NCBI GenBank assembly: GCA_015711895.1
Contig: JACVJH010000274.1
Location: forward strand, 1 to 6,403
Reading direction: 5' to 3'
DNA: 6,403 nucleotides
Origin: Candidatus Solincola tengchongensis
GTDB lineage: Bacteria; Actinomycetota; Geothermincolia; Geothermincolales; RBG-13-55-18
The position numbers and the translations under genes were made by a program. Below are positions 1 to 5,349 of this stretch, piece by piece (position 1 is the stretch's first letter; each line of letters opens with the position of its first letter). Under the pieces are notes generated by a model, which saw only the letters and a program-made list of their open reading frames with translations, was not told where the DNA came from and did no database searches.

Positions 1-52
1 ACCCATATTTAGGGCTCCGGAAGGAGATGGACAATCGTCGGGAGCGGCGTTT

Positions 53-83
53 AGTGCGCAATCCGCCGGCGCGGATGAGCGCT
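53..83. repeat. GC-rich hairpin
   Basis: An inner perfect stem ATCCGC (61-66) pairs with GCGGAT (71-76) around a CGGC loop. An outer stem pairs A53-G54 and C57-C59 with GCGCT (79-83), leaving a TG bulge and a small internal loop. No T-tract follows, so it is not an obvious intrinsic terminator. GC-rich DNA produces such stems by chance, so a function is only possible. Confidence 0.35.
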
Positions 84-91
84 GGTGCAGG

Positions 92-139
92 CCGAGGCTA
101 TCGAGGATCCCGCCCGAGGCGCTCCGCATACGGATCCCG
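92..139. repeat. Two-unit imperfect tandem repeat
   Basis: The heptamer CCGAGGC occurs at 92-98 and 114-120, and the octamer GGATCCCG occurs at 105-112 and 132-139. The order alternates, so the stretch reads as two copies of a CCGAGGC-spacer-GGATCCCG unit with spacers of 6 and 11 bases. It lies about 400 bases upstream of the 533 gene. It may be a degenerate duplication, a pair of protein-binding half-sites, or part of a folded RNA. Nothing here identifies a ligand or regulator. Confidence 0.4.
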
Positions 140-497
140 TGGGGGTGACGGAACCCCTCGACCCGTGGAGAAGGGGAGAGAAACAGGGAATCTCGTATAG
201 GGACAGCCTGCGGACAGGGGGAACGCGAGGCGGAGATTTGCCGCCGTGTAATGGCTCAAAGGCCAAAGCCCGTGGGAACCCGACGATTACCAGCGCTCGT
301 CACCCTTCCTGCATGGCCTCCCGCGGCTGCTCGATGGACGGAATCGCCCACGAGGTCTCCCGCCGTGGCTCGACTTGGCGGAATCAAGCTTTAATCTCCA
401 ATAAGGGATTTTTCCGCAGGTTCTCCATCTTTCGCGCGGAAGAGCCGCGCATCCGGCGTCAAGCGGCGAGACACCGCGCGTCGCCAGACGGGCTTTG

Positions 498-503
498 TAT
501 TAT
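498..503 (+). promoter_or_regulatory. Possible -10 element for the 533 gene
   Basis: TATTAT at 498-503 is the only close match to a sigma-70 type -10 box directly upstream of the gene, in otherwise very GC-rich DNA. A transcript starting near 510 would have a leader of about 20 bases carrying the ribosome binding site AAGGAAGG (515-522), 10 bases before the ATG. No good -35 hexamer is seen at the usual distance, so this is a weak prediction. Confidence 0.3.
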
Positions 504-532
504 CATAGGGCAAAAAGGAAGGATGGCGCGCC

Positions 533-1930
533 ATGGGCTCGGAGATTTTGGAGAAGTTCCGCCCCCTCTTTCAGCCGCGCAGCATCGCCGTGGTGGGGGC
601 CACCGACAACCCCTTCAAGCTGGGCTACCACGCCCTGGCCGCCGTGACCTCCACCGGGTACCGGGGCGAGGTGTACCCGGTGAACCCCAACGCCGGCGAT
701 ACCATCCAGGGCCGGAGGGCCTACCGCTCCATCTCCGAGCTCCCTCACGGCGTAGACCTATTCGTCTACGCCGTGCCCGAGGTGCAAGTGCTCCCCTCGG
801 TACGCGAGGCGGTGGAAAGGGGCGGTCGTGCTGGGGTCATCTTCGCCGGAGGCTTCCGGGAGACGGGGGAGGAGGGGAGGAGGCTCCAGGAGGAGCTGGT
901 CCGGGTGGCCGACTCCGGGGGCATGAAGCTCATCGGGCCCAACTGCATAGGCATCCTCAACACCAGAGACGGCATCAACGCCACCTTCGCCAGCCCCCTG
1001 TCCTGGTTCCCCCAGGGGAATGTCTCCGTGGTCAGCCAGAGCGGGGGGATGGGCAACTGCATCCTCAACGAGCTCATGGACGAGCGGGTGGGTATCGCCA
1101 AGTTCGTGAGCATAGGCAACCGGGCCAACGTTGAGTTCGCGGACATGGTGGAGTACCTGGCCGAGGACCCGGACACCGCGGTCATCTGCCTCTTCATCGA
1201 GGGCCTGGACCGCGGGGACGATTTCCTCCATCGGGCGCGTGAGGCGGCGCGGAGAAAACCGGTCATCGTCTACAGCCGGGGGTTCACGGAGAGCTCCTCC
1301 CGCACCGCCCTCTCCCACACAGGGTCGGTGGCCAGTTCGGAGGCGGTTTACCGCGGGGCCTTCGCCCAAGCCGGCCTCCTCCAGGTGGAGTCGGCGAGCG
1401 AGATGGCCTGCTTGGCCAAGGCCGTCTCCATGGGAGGGGTCCCGCGGGGGAACGGGGTCTTCGTCTCCACCCACACCGCGGGGCCGGTCATCGCCATAAC
1501 GGACATAGGGGAACGCGGCGGGGTGCGTTTCCCTCCCCTGCGTCCGGAGATCGCCGCCGCCGTCCAGGAGTTCATACCCCGGCACGCCACGGCCGAAAAC
1601 CCGCTGGACATGTTCGCCTTCGCCTGGACGGACAACTCCCTCTACCTGCGCGCCGCCGACCTGGCCCTGCGTCAGGAGGACATCCACTGCGCGGTGGCCG
1701 TCTTCGTCACCGGGGCAGGAGCCGGTCCCGCCTTCCCGGCGCGGGAGTATGCGGAGATAGGGAGGAAACACGGAAAGCCGGTGTTCCTGTGTCTGGTGGC
1801 CCCGGCCCTTCTCTCCCAGGAAATGGAAGAAGCCCAGCGGGCGGGGGTCATCGCCTACAACACTCCGGAGAAGATGGGGCGGGTGCTCGCCAACCTGAAT
1901 CGGCTCCTGGCCCTGAGAGGGCGCGGGTAG
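533..1930 (+). CDS. NDP-forming acyl-CoA synthetase alpha-type protein (CoA-binding/ligase)
   Basis: A 465-residue protein of the acetyl-CoA synthetase (ADP-forming)/succinyl-CoA synthetase alpha superfamily. These cytoplasmic enzymes interconvert acyl-CoA plus ADP and phosphate with free acid plus ATP through a phospho-histidine. Residues 10-145 form the CoA-binding Rossmann domain (SIAVVGA at 17-23, GPNCIG at 135-140). The ligase domain follows, with SQSGG at 168-172 and IGNRAN at 195-200. Glu223 in FIEG matches the family's phosphate-site glutamate, and His262 in SHTGS is the expected phosphorylated histidine. The third domain (about 305-465) carries AGPVI at 316-320 and ENPLDM at 355-360. 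The length matches stand-alone alpha subunits of about 460 residues. The ATG at 533 is backed by AAGGAAGG at 515-522. No beta (ATP-grasp) subunit is fused or adjacent, so the partner must be elsewhere or the protein acts alone. Asn199 and Thr315-Ala316 differ from the usual family GNKADV and NAGGPG sequences. The acyl substrate cannot be deduced. Confidence 0.9.
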   Translation: MGSEILEKFRPLFQPRSIAVVGATDNPFKLGYHALAAVTSTGYRGEVYPVNPNAGDTIQGRRAYRSISELPHGVDLFVYAVPEVQVLPSVREAVERGGRAGVIFAGGFRETGEEGRRLQEELVRVADSGGMKLIGPNCIGILNTRDGINATFASPLSWFPQGNVSVVSQSGGMGNCILNELMDERVGIAKFVSIGNRANVEFADMVEYLAEDPDTAVICLFIEGLDRGDDFLHRAREAARRKPVIVYSRGFTESSSRTALSHTGSVASSEAVYRGAFAQAGLLQVESASEMACLAKAVSMGGVPRGNGVFVSTHTAGPVIAITDIGERGGVRFPPLRPEIAAAVQEFIPRHATAENPLDMFAFAWTDNSLYLRAADLALRQEDIHCAVAVFVTGAGAGPAFPAREYAEIGRKHGKPVFLCLVAPALLSQEMEEAQRAGVIAYNTPEKMGRVLANLNRLLALRGRG

Positions 1931-1932
1931 GT

Positions 1933-1949
1933 AAAGGCCGGATGCCTTT
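1933..1949 (+). terminator. Terminator-like hairpin after the acyl-CoA synthetase gene
   Basis: AAAGGC (1933-1938) pairs perfectly with GCCTTT (1944-1949) around the loop CGGAT. It sits two bases after the TAG stop. There is no T-run beyond the three Ts in the stem itself, so it is weak as an intrinsic terminator. It may instead protect the 3' end of the message. Confidence 0.35.
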
Positions 1950-2005
1950 CCGCCTTCGAAGCGTCGCAATCCAACAAGGGGGGGTTTGCTGGTGCATATC
2001 CCTTC

Positions 2006-2026
2006 GCCGGGGGTTCCGGCAACCCC
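2006..2026. repeat. Two mutually exclusive perfect hairpins
   Basis: GCCGG (2006-2010) can pair with CCGGC (2016-2020) around GGGTT. Alternatively GGGGTT (2010-2015) can pair with AACCCC (2021-2026) around CCGGC. The two folds share bases and cannot form together. The arrangement resembles a small switch, but with stems of 5-6 pairs in GC-rich DNA it may be coincidence. Confidence 0.35.
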
Positions 2027-2287
2027 GTCACGCCCGACGCGCCCCCCTGACCGCCTCCTAACCGAAAAGGGCGCTGAAGCGCATCCGGAGGGGTTTCCCG
2101 CCGCCGAGCGTCTCCGGTTTGGGAAGCGGTAAAGCCGGGTAGATTGAGTAAGGATGGACGATCGGCCTTGATCCTCGCCTTAAAGACCGGGGGTAAAAGG
2201 CCAGGGATGTCTTGGGATATTCGAACGGAAACCCTGCCGGCAACACGAGAAACCCTAGAGCCCGGGAGAAGGGCTATCCAGTCAAAC

Positions 2288-2293
2288 AGGTGG
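2288..2293 (+). promoter_or_regulatory. Ribosome binding site fixing the lipoprotein start
   Basis: AGGTGG lies 6 bases before the ATG at 2300. The signal peptide begins exactly at that ATG, so this site decides against the longer in-frame reading from the TTG at 2144. Confidence 0.65.
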
Positions 2294-2299
2294 CGAGAA

Positions 2300-3252
2300 A
2301 TGAAAGCCTGGAAAATCCCGCTCATCTTCATTGTCCTCCTGTTGCTGCCCGCTCTCCTCAATCTCTCCTGCGGAGGGAAAACCGCCGGGACGGCGGGTGA
2401 GGGCAAGGAGCAGGAGCAAGGGAAAGGCGCCGACGTAATGGTAGGAAAGGGCCTCATCGCTTTCGTCAGAGAGGGGGATGTATGGATCATGGACGGCGAG
2501 GGCGGAAATCTCCGCAACCTCACCTCTTCCACGGCGAGGGAATGCAACCCCGCCATCTCCCCCGACGGCACCCGCGTGGCTTATACCGCTCTGGACGGAC
2601 ACCGCAACGTCTATGTAATAGGCACGGACGGAAGAGGACCCACGTGGAGGAAAGCTTTCCCGATGCGGAGGTCTACCTCATGAATCCCGATGGCAGTGAA
2701 CAGCGCAGGCTCTCCAGGGGCGAATTTCCGCTTGAGAACCCGGCTGCCCTGTGGTGGCTCCCCGGGGGCAGGGAGATCGCCGTGTGGGAGATGGGCACGG
2801 GCGGCGGCACCGGCATTTCCCTGGTCGACGTGAGGAGCGGTGCGGTCACCAGGCCCGCACAATTGTACTCGATCCTGGATGCCGAGGGTTACCTGGCCCC
2901 TTGCGTCAACAGCTACCTGGTCAACCCTGTAAGGGGAGACCTGGTGGCCTGCGCGTTGTATGACCTGGCTTCCTCACCCGGGGACCTGTCCAAGAACGGG
3001 CTTTTTCTGGTCAACCTGGTGGAGGGTACCCTGGTCGGGATCAAGCCCGTTCAGTTCCCCGCAAGCTACGCCTGGTCGGCTGACGGCAATTACCTCTACT
3101 TCACCGACCGGTCGTCCGAAGGGCGTTACTGCTTCTTCCGCGCCGGCTCCGGGGGCGGGGGTTACGAGAGGTTGGGCGGCCTGCCGGAGATCCCCTGGGA
3201 CGAGGATATGGCCTGCCAGGGACCTTACGCGGATTTCTTATTCCCCCATTGA
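2300..3252 (+). pseudogene. Frame-disrupted WD40-like (TolB-type) beta-propeller lipoprotein
   Basis: The first part (2300 to about 2640) starts with MKAWK, a hydrophobic segment at residues 6-22 and Cys24 in LNLSC, an atypical but plausible lipobox. The mature protein would be anchored outside the cytoplasmic membrane. A Gly/Lys/Glu linker (25-50) leads to propeller repeats: IAFV...DVWIMDGEGG (53-69), SPDG (87-90) and NVYVIGTDGRG (103-113). In this frame a stop falls at 2681-2683. The homology continues in another frame from about 2641 to the stop at 3250-3252, with EVYLMNPDGSEQRR, then ISLVDVRSG and YAWSADGNYLYFTDR. This is clearly the same protein family. The two halves together give about 317 residues. 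At the junction the blade period is about 22 residues instead of about 43, so sequence is missing as well as the frame. The gene is probably inactive, or the assembly is faulty here. Similar propellers are scaffolds or ligand-binding modules; the ligand is unknown. Confidence 0.75.
2630..2660 (+). other. Frameshift and probable internal deletion junction
   Basis: The frame carrying NVYVIGTDGRG must be left and the frame carrying FPDAEVYLMNPDG entered within this interval. Restoring the frame needs an insertion of length 1 modulo 3. The distance from VYVI to VYLM is 22 residues, against 43 between VWIM and VYVI in the preceding blade. Both facts fit loss of about 61-67 bases that encoded the RLT...SPDG half of a blade. 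There is no canonical X-XXY-YYZ slippery heptamer in the original frame, so programmed frameshifting is unlikely. Confidence 0.65.
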
Positions 3253-3283
3253 TGCCCTCTCCCACCGGCAACCCGTGGAGCGA

Positions 3284-3321
3284 GCCGTTCCCGACGGCCG
3301 GTAATGACGGCGAGCCTTTTT
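3284..3321 (+). terminator. Possible terminator after the propeller gene
   Basis: GCCGT (3284-3288) pairs with ACGGC (3294-3298) around TCCCG. An overlapping weaker stem pairs GCCG (3297-3300) with CGGC (3308-3311), and a TTTTT run follows at 3317-3321. The T-run is separated from either stem by at least five bases, so this is an imperfect intrinsic terminator. It would isolate the HEAT-repeat gene from the broken gene upstream. Confidence 0.35.
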
Positions 3322-3372
3322 CGGGCCCGACCCCGATCGCGTTGCGGGTGTTAAGATGTTAAAATCTGGATG

Positions 3373-3377
3373 GGTGA
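3373..3377 (+). promoter_or_regulatory. Ribosome binding site deciding the HEAT-protein start
   Basis: GGTGA matches the 3' part of the consensus AGGAGGTGA and sits 4 bases before the ATG at 3382, equivalent to a normal 7-base spacing from the GGAGG core. The in-frame ATG at 3370 has no purine-rich site before it, so 3382 is preferred. Confidence 0.5.
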
Positions 3378-3381
3378 GAAA

Positions 3382-3654
3382 ATGGCGAGGTTCGGATTCG
3401 GAAAACGGGACGTGCGCAGGCTGGAGAGGGAGCGCGACATCGAGGGCCTGGTGGAGCTCCTGCGCGACGAGGACGAGAAGGTGGTTTTCCAGGCCATCGA
3501 GGCCCTGACCCGCCTGGGCGACAAGCGGGGGGTGGAGGCCCTCATGGCCCTGGTGGTCGACCCCACCACCACCGAGCTCATCCGCGCCAAGGCCTGGCTG
3601 GCCCTGGACGTGGGGCTGGCCCGGGAGGCCAAGAAGCGCACCCAATGGAAGTAG
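3382..3654 (+). CDS. Small HEAT-repeat protein
   Basis: A 90-residue, highly charged soluble protein with no signal peptide or membrane segment. After a short basic start (MARFGFGKRDVRRLERERD) it shows one good HEAT-like helix pair: IEGLVELLRDEDEKV (20-34), then VFQAIEALTRLGDKRGVEAL (35-54), with the typical Asp-Glu turn and the LGD-x-RGVEAL ending seen in PBS-lyase/HEAT repeats. A second pair follows (MALVVD at 55-60, then ELIRAKAWLALDVGLAREA at 65-83). HEAT repeats usually bind other proteins; no catalytic residue is visible and no partner can be named. It stands alone between two gaps. The start at 3382 is chosen over the ATG at 3370 because of GGTGA at 3373-3377; the longer form would add only MGEK. 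Third positions are strongly G/C, as in the other real genes. Confidence 0.82.
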   Translation: MARFGFGKRDVRRLERERDIEGLVELLRDEDEKVVFQAIEALTRLGDKRGVEALMALVVDPTTTELIRAKAWLALDVGLAREAKKRTQWK

Positions 3655-4035
3655 CGGGCGACTCTTTTCGGGGTCTCGGTTCTGCCACGGGGGATGCAGG
3701 AATCACGCGTCCTGGGTAGCCAAAGCGAACCCCGTCAAAGGTAGCCCGCCGGAGGTGTGTTGGTCACCATTGGGTGAGGAAACCGCGGCTCGCCCGCCCT
3801 TCATGCATAAGGCTCCGAATACCCCTCTGAGGCCGGAGGCAAAGGCACTCAGCACCACAGCGGGAAAGCTCTTTGTCCACTCCATCGGAATTAACTCCCC
3901 GCAGGGGTTTATCATCCTCTCTCGGGCATGAGCGCATCGGGAACGCTCGAAGGAAAGCATGAGGAACCTTGGGCGAAAAGCCTGCCCGCCCTCAGGATGA
4001 CGGGTGAGGCCGGACGTATTTATCCCTCCAAGGGG

Positions 4036-4049
4036 GTATATTATATACT
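4036..4049 (+). promoter_or_regulatory. Palindromic AT-rich -10 region upstream of the MEMO gene
   Basis: GTATAT (4036-4041), a central T, then ATATAC (4043-4048) form a perfect inverted repeat. It contains several -10-like hexamers: TATATT at 4037, TATTAT at 4039 and TATACT at 4044. It is the most AT-rich spot in a GC-rich window and lies about 70 bases before the MEMO start, so a promoter is likely. The -35 side is not convincing. The symmetry could also serve as an operator overlapping the promoter. Confidence 0.45.
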
Positions 4050-4083
4050 TGTCTTTCGAGCTTGCCTTTCCGGTAATAAACCG

Positions 4084-4099
4084 CGAAGCTACGACTTCG
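4084..4099 (+). repeat. Leader hairpin before the MEMO gene
   Basis: CGAAG (4084-4088) pairs with CTTCG (4095-4099) around CTACGA. It lies between the likely promoter and the ribosome binding site GGTGA (4107-4111), so it would be in the 5' leader of the message. It could affect translation or stability, but the stem is short. Confidence 0.35.
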
Positions 4100-4106
4100 G
4101 GAGACG

Positions 4107-4111
4107 GGTGA
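4107..4111 (+). promoter_or_regulatory. Ribosome binding site deciding the MEMO start
   Basis: GGTGA ends 5 bases before the ATG at 4117, the same type of site as before the HEAT-repeat gene. The GTG at 4108 lies inside this site, so although in frame it is a less likely start. Confidence 0.55.
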
Positions 4112-4116
4112 AAGCC

Positions 4117-5349
4117 ATGCAGGAGAACGACTATCCCAAGCTGCGTCGGCTGGAGGCCTTTCCCGCCAGGCAGCAGGGAAGGGACGTGGTGGCCCTGCGC
4201 GATCCCTTGGGGTACGCGAGGAACATCGTCGTCCTTCCCCCCAACCTCTACTATATAGCCTCCCTATGCGACGGGACGCGTTCCCTGCGCGACCTGCAGG
4301 CGGCCTACGTCCGGCGCTACGGGGACATCATCACCAGCGACCAGGTGGCCTCCCTCATCGCCGAGCTGGACCGCAAGCTGCTCCTGGACAGCGACAACTT
4401 CCGGAACTACAAGCGCCGCCTGGACCAGGAATACCTGGCGCTGCCCAACCGGCCCATGGTCTCGGCGGGTAGCGGCTATCCGGCCGATCCCCGCGTACTG
4501 GTGCAGCAGTTGAGGGCCATGCTCCTCGAGGCCGGGGAACCGCAGCCGCTCGCGGAGCCTCCCCTGGCCGCCGTGGCTCCCCATATAGACCTGGAGCGGG
4601 GTTGGGAATGTTACGGCAAACTCTATTCCCTGCTGGGGGCCTCCGTGTCCGGAACTTCCCGCCCCCTGGTGGTCATCCTGGGCACCTGCCACGGGGAGAT
4701 GGAGGGCCTCTTCGCCCTCACCAGCAAGAACTACCTCACGCCCTTTGGGCTGGTGGAGACGGATGCCGGTCTGGCCGAGGGCCTGGCCCGCGCGGCGGGC
4801 ATGGACGGCCTGGGGGACGAGCTCTCCCACCGCTCCGAGCACTCCATCGAGATACAGCTTCCCCTGCTCTGCTTCATATTCGGGGGAGCGGACCGCTTCC
4901 GCCTGCTGCCCATCACCTGCAATTCCTTCCACGCCTTCGTCCAGGAACGCAGGTCTCCCTCCGAGGACCGGGAGGTGGCCTCCTTCGTCAACGCCCTTAA
5001 GGGGCTGCTCTCGGCGATGGACGAGGAGGCTCTCTTCATCGCCTCCGCCGACCTGGCCCATGTGGGCAGGAGGTTCGGCAGCCCCCTCCCCCTGGACGGG
5101 GTGATACTCTCCTCGGTCATCGCCAAGGACAAGGAGATGCTGCGCTTCGCCGAGGAAGGGGACGCGGAGGGCTTCTTCGACTACGTGGCCGCGGAGGGTG
5201 ATTCACGACACGTGTGCGGTCTCCCTCCCATCTACACCATGGTCAAGGCGCTGGAGGGGAGGAAGGGCACCCTGGTGGACCACTGCCACTGGTTTGACCC
5301 CCAGGAAGGCTCGGCGGTGACCTTCGCCGGCCTGGTCTTCCCCCGCTGA
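4117..5349 (+). CDS. amrB: AmmeMemoRadiSam system protein B (MEMO family) with N-terminal PqqD-like domain
   Basis: A 410-residue soluble protein. Residues 114-410 are a MEMO domain, whose fold is related to LigB-type extradiol dioxygenases; its reaction in bacteria is unknown. Motifs in order: AGSGYPADP (117-125), APHID with His156, LGTCH with His192, SEHSIEIQLP (240-249), SADLAH with His315 and HVCGLPPI with Cys367. His156, His192 and Cys367 correspond to the metal-binding residues described for human MEMO1. Residues about 20-95 are an added domain (VVALRDP, NLYYIASLCDGTRSLRDL, then DQVASLIAELDRKLLLDS) that reads like a PqqD-type winged helix, the fold used as a peptide-recognition element. 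Usual MEMO proteins begin near the AG-x-x-YP motif and are about 260-300 residues long, so about 110 residues are extra. The usual partners, an AMMECR1-domain protein and a radical SAM enzyme, are absent from the window. The stop overlaps the MFS start by one base, implying an operon. The start at 4117 has GGTGA upstream; the upstream extension to 3928 looks non-coding. Confidence 0.88.
   Translation: MQENDYPKLRRLEAFPARQQGRDVVALRDPLGYARNIVVLPPNLYYIASLCDGTRSLRDLQAAYVRRYGDIITSDQVASLIAELDRKLLLDSDNFRNYKRRLDQEYLALPNRPMVSAGSGYPADPRVLVQQLRAMLLEAGEPQPLAEPPLAAVAPHIDLERGWECYGKLYSLLGASVSGTSRPLVVILGTCHGEMEGLFALTSKNYLTPFGLVETDAGLAEGLARAAGMDGLGDELSHRSEHSIEIQLPLLCFIFGGADRFRLLPITCNSFHAFVQERRSPSEDREVASFVNALKGLLSAMDEEALFIASADLAHVGRRFGSPLPLDGVILSSVIAKDKEMLRFAEEGDAEGFFDYVAAEGDSRHVCGLPPIYTMVKALEGRKGTLVDHCHWFDPQEGSAVTFAGLVFPR

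Larger units (their letters stand above)
1..532. other. Long upstream non-coding region
   Basis: No convincing protein gene is visible in this stretch. The open frames crossing it on both strands give low-complexity, Arg/Pro/Gly-rich translations with no recognisable motif. The forward frame starting near 85 simply runs into the real gene at 533 in the wrong frame. What can be seen is a GC-rich hairpin (53-83), two interleaved imperfect direct repeats (92-139), a short GGGG/CCCC stem near 141-158, an AT-richer patch around 383-413, and a possible promoter just before 533. I looked for tRNA, SRP RNA, RNase P RNA, T-box and common riboswitch core motifs and recognised none. It could be an unusually long leader, an unrecognised structured RNA, or decayed sequence. 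Confidence 0.6.
1931..2299. other. Intergenic region with several hairpins
   Basis: No credible gene lies in this 369-base gap. The frame opening at a TTG near 2144 runs into the lipoprotein gene, but its first 52 residues look random and the ATG at 2300 has its own ribosome binding site. Visible structures are the hairpin just after the 533 gene (1933-1949), the overlapping stems at 2006-2026, and a GCGC-TGAA-GCGC stem at 2071-2082. Composition is less coding-like than in the flanking genes. A promoter for the lipoprotein gene is expected here, but I could not place one. Confidence 0.5.
3655..4116. other. Second long non-coding region
   Basis: This 462-base gap has no convincing gene. A minus-strand open frame (3703-3960) has a mixed third-position composition unlike the neighbouring genes and no recognised domain. 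The forward frame that extends the MEMO gene upstream from 4117 to 3928 also looks random. Visible structure: a CAGGA/TCCTG inverted repeat (3697-3714), CCCC-GCA-GGGG followed by TTT (3897-3910), and, close to the MEMO gene, an AT-rich palindrome (4036-4048) and a leader hairpin (4084-4099). I recognise no known riboswitch or RNA gene. The 3' end probably holds the promoter of the MEMO-MFS pair. Confidence 0.55.

Noticed and set aside
11..30. CTCC-GGAA-GGAG motif resembling the SRP RNA tip
   Set aside because: The conserved asymmetric bulge and flanking sequences of the SRP RNA domain are absent. It is only a short GNRA-type hairpin.
210..245. GGGGGAACGCGAGG stretch as a possible T-box antiterminator
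   Set aside because: It does not match the conserved GGTGGNACCGCG core, no stem I elements are recognisable, and the downstream gene is not a usual T-box target.
85..1134. Long + strand open frame overlapping the start of the acyl-CoA synthetase gene
   Set aside because: Its translation is Arg/Gly/Pro-rich without motifs, and most of it lies in the wrong frame of a clearly recognisable gene. It is a by-product of GC-rich coding sequence.
758..1969. 403-codon minus-strand open frame opposite the acyl-CoA synthetase gene
   Set aside because: It is an antisense shadow: low-complexity Gly/Glu/His-rich translation, no motif, while the opposite strand encodes conserved family motifs.
2640..2660. 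Programmed -1 ribosomal frameshift joining the propeller halves
   Set aside because: There is no canonical slippery heptamer in the original frame, and the missing 21 residues of blade period show that sequence is lost, which frameshifting would not explain.
3897..3910. CCCC-GCA-GGGG-TTT as a terminator for the HEAT-repeat gene
   Set aside because: The stem has four pairs and only three Ts, and it lies about 240 bases after the stop codon, so the support is too weak to call it a terminator.
3703..3960. Minus-strand open frame of 85 codons in the gap before the MEMO gene
   Set aside because: Its third-position composition is mixed, unlike the strongly G/C-biased real genes. No domain is recognisable, and only an internal ATG has a passable ribosome binding site. 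An uncharacterised short peptide cannot be excluded, but the evidence is too weak to annotate it.
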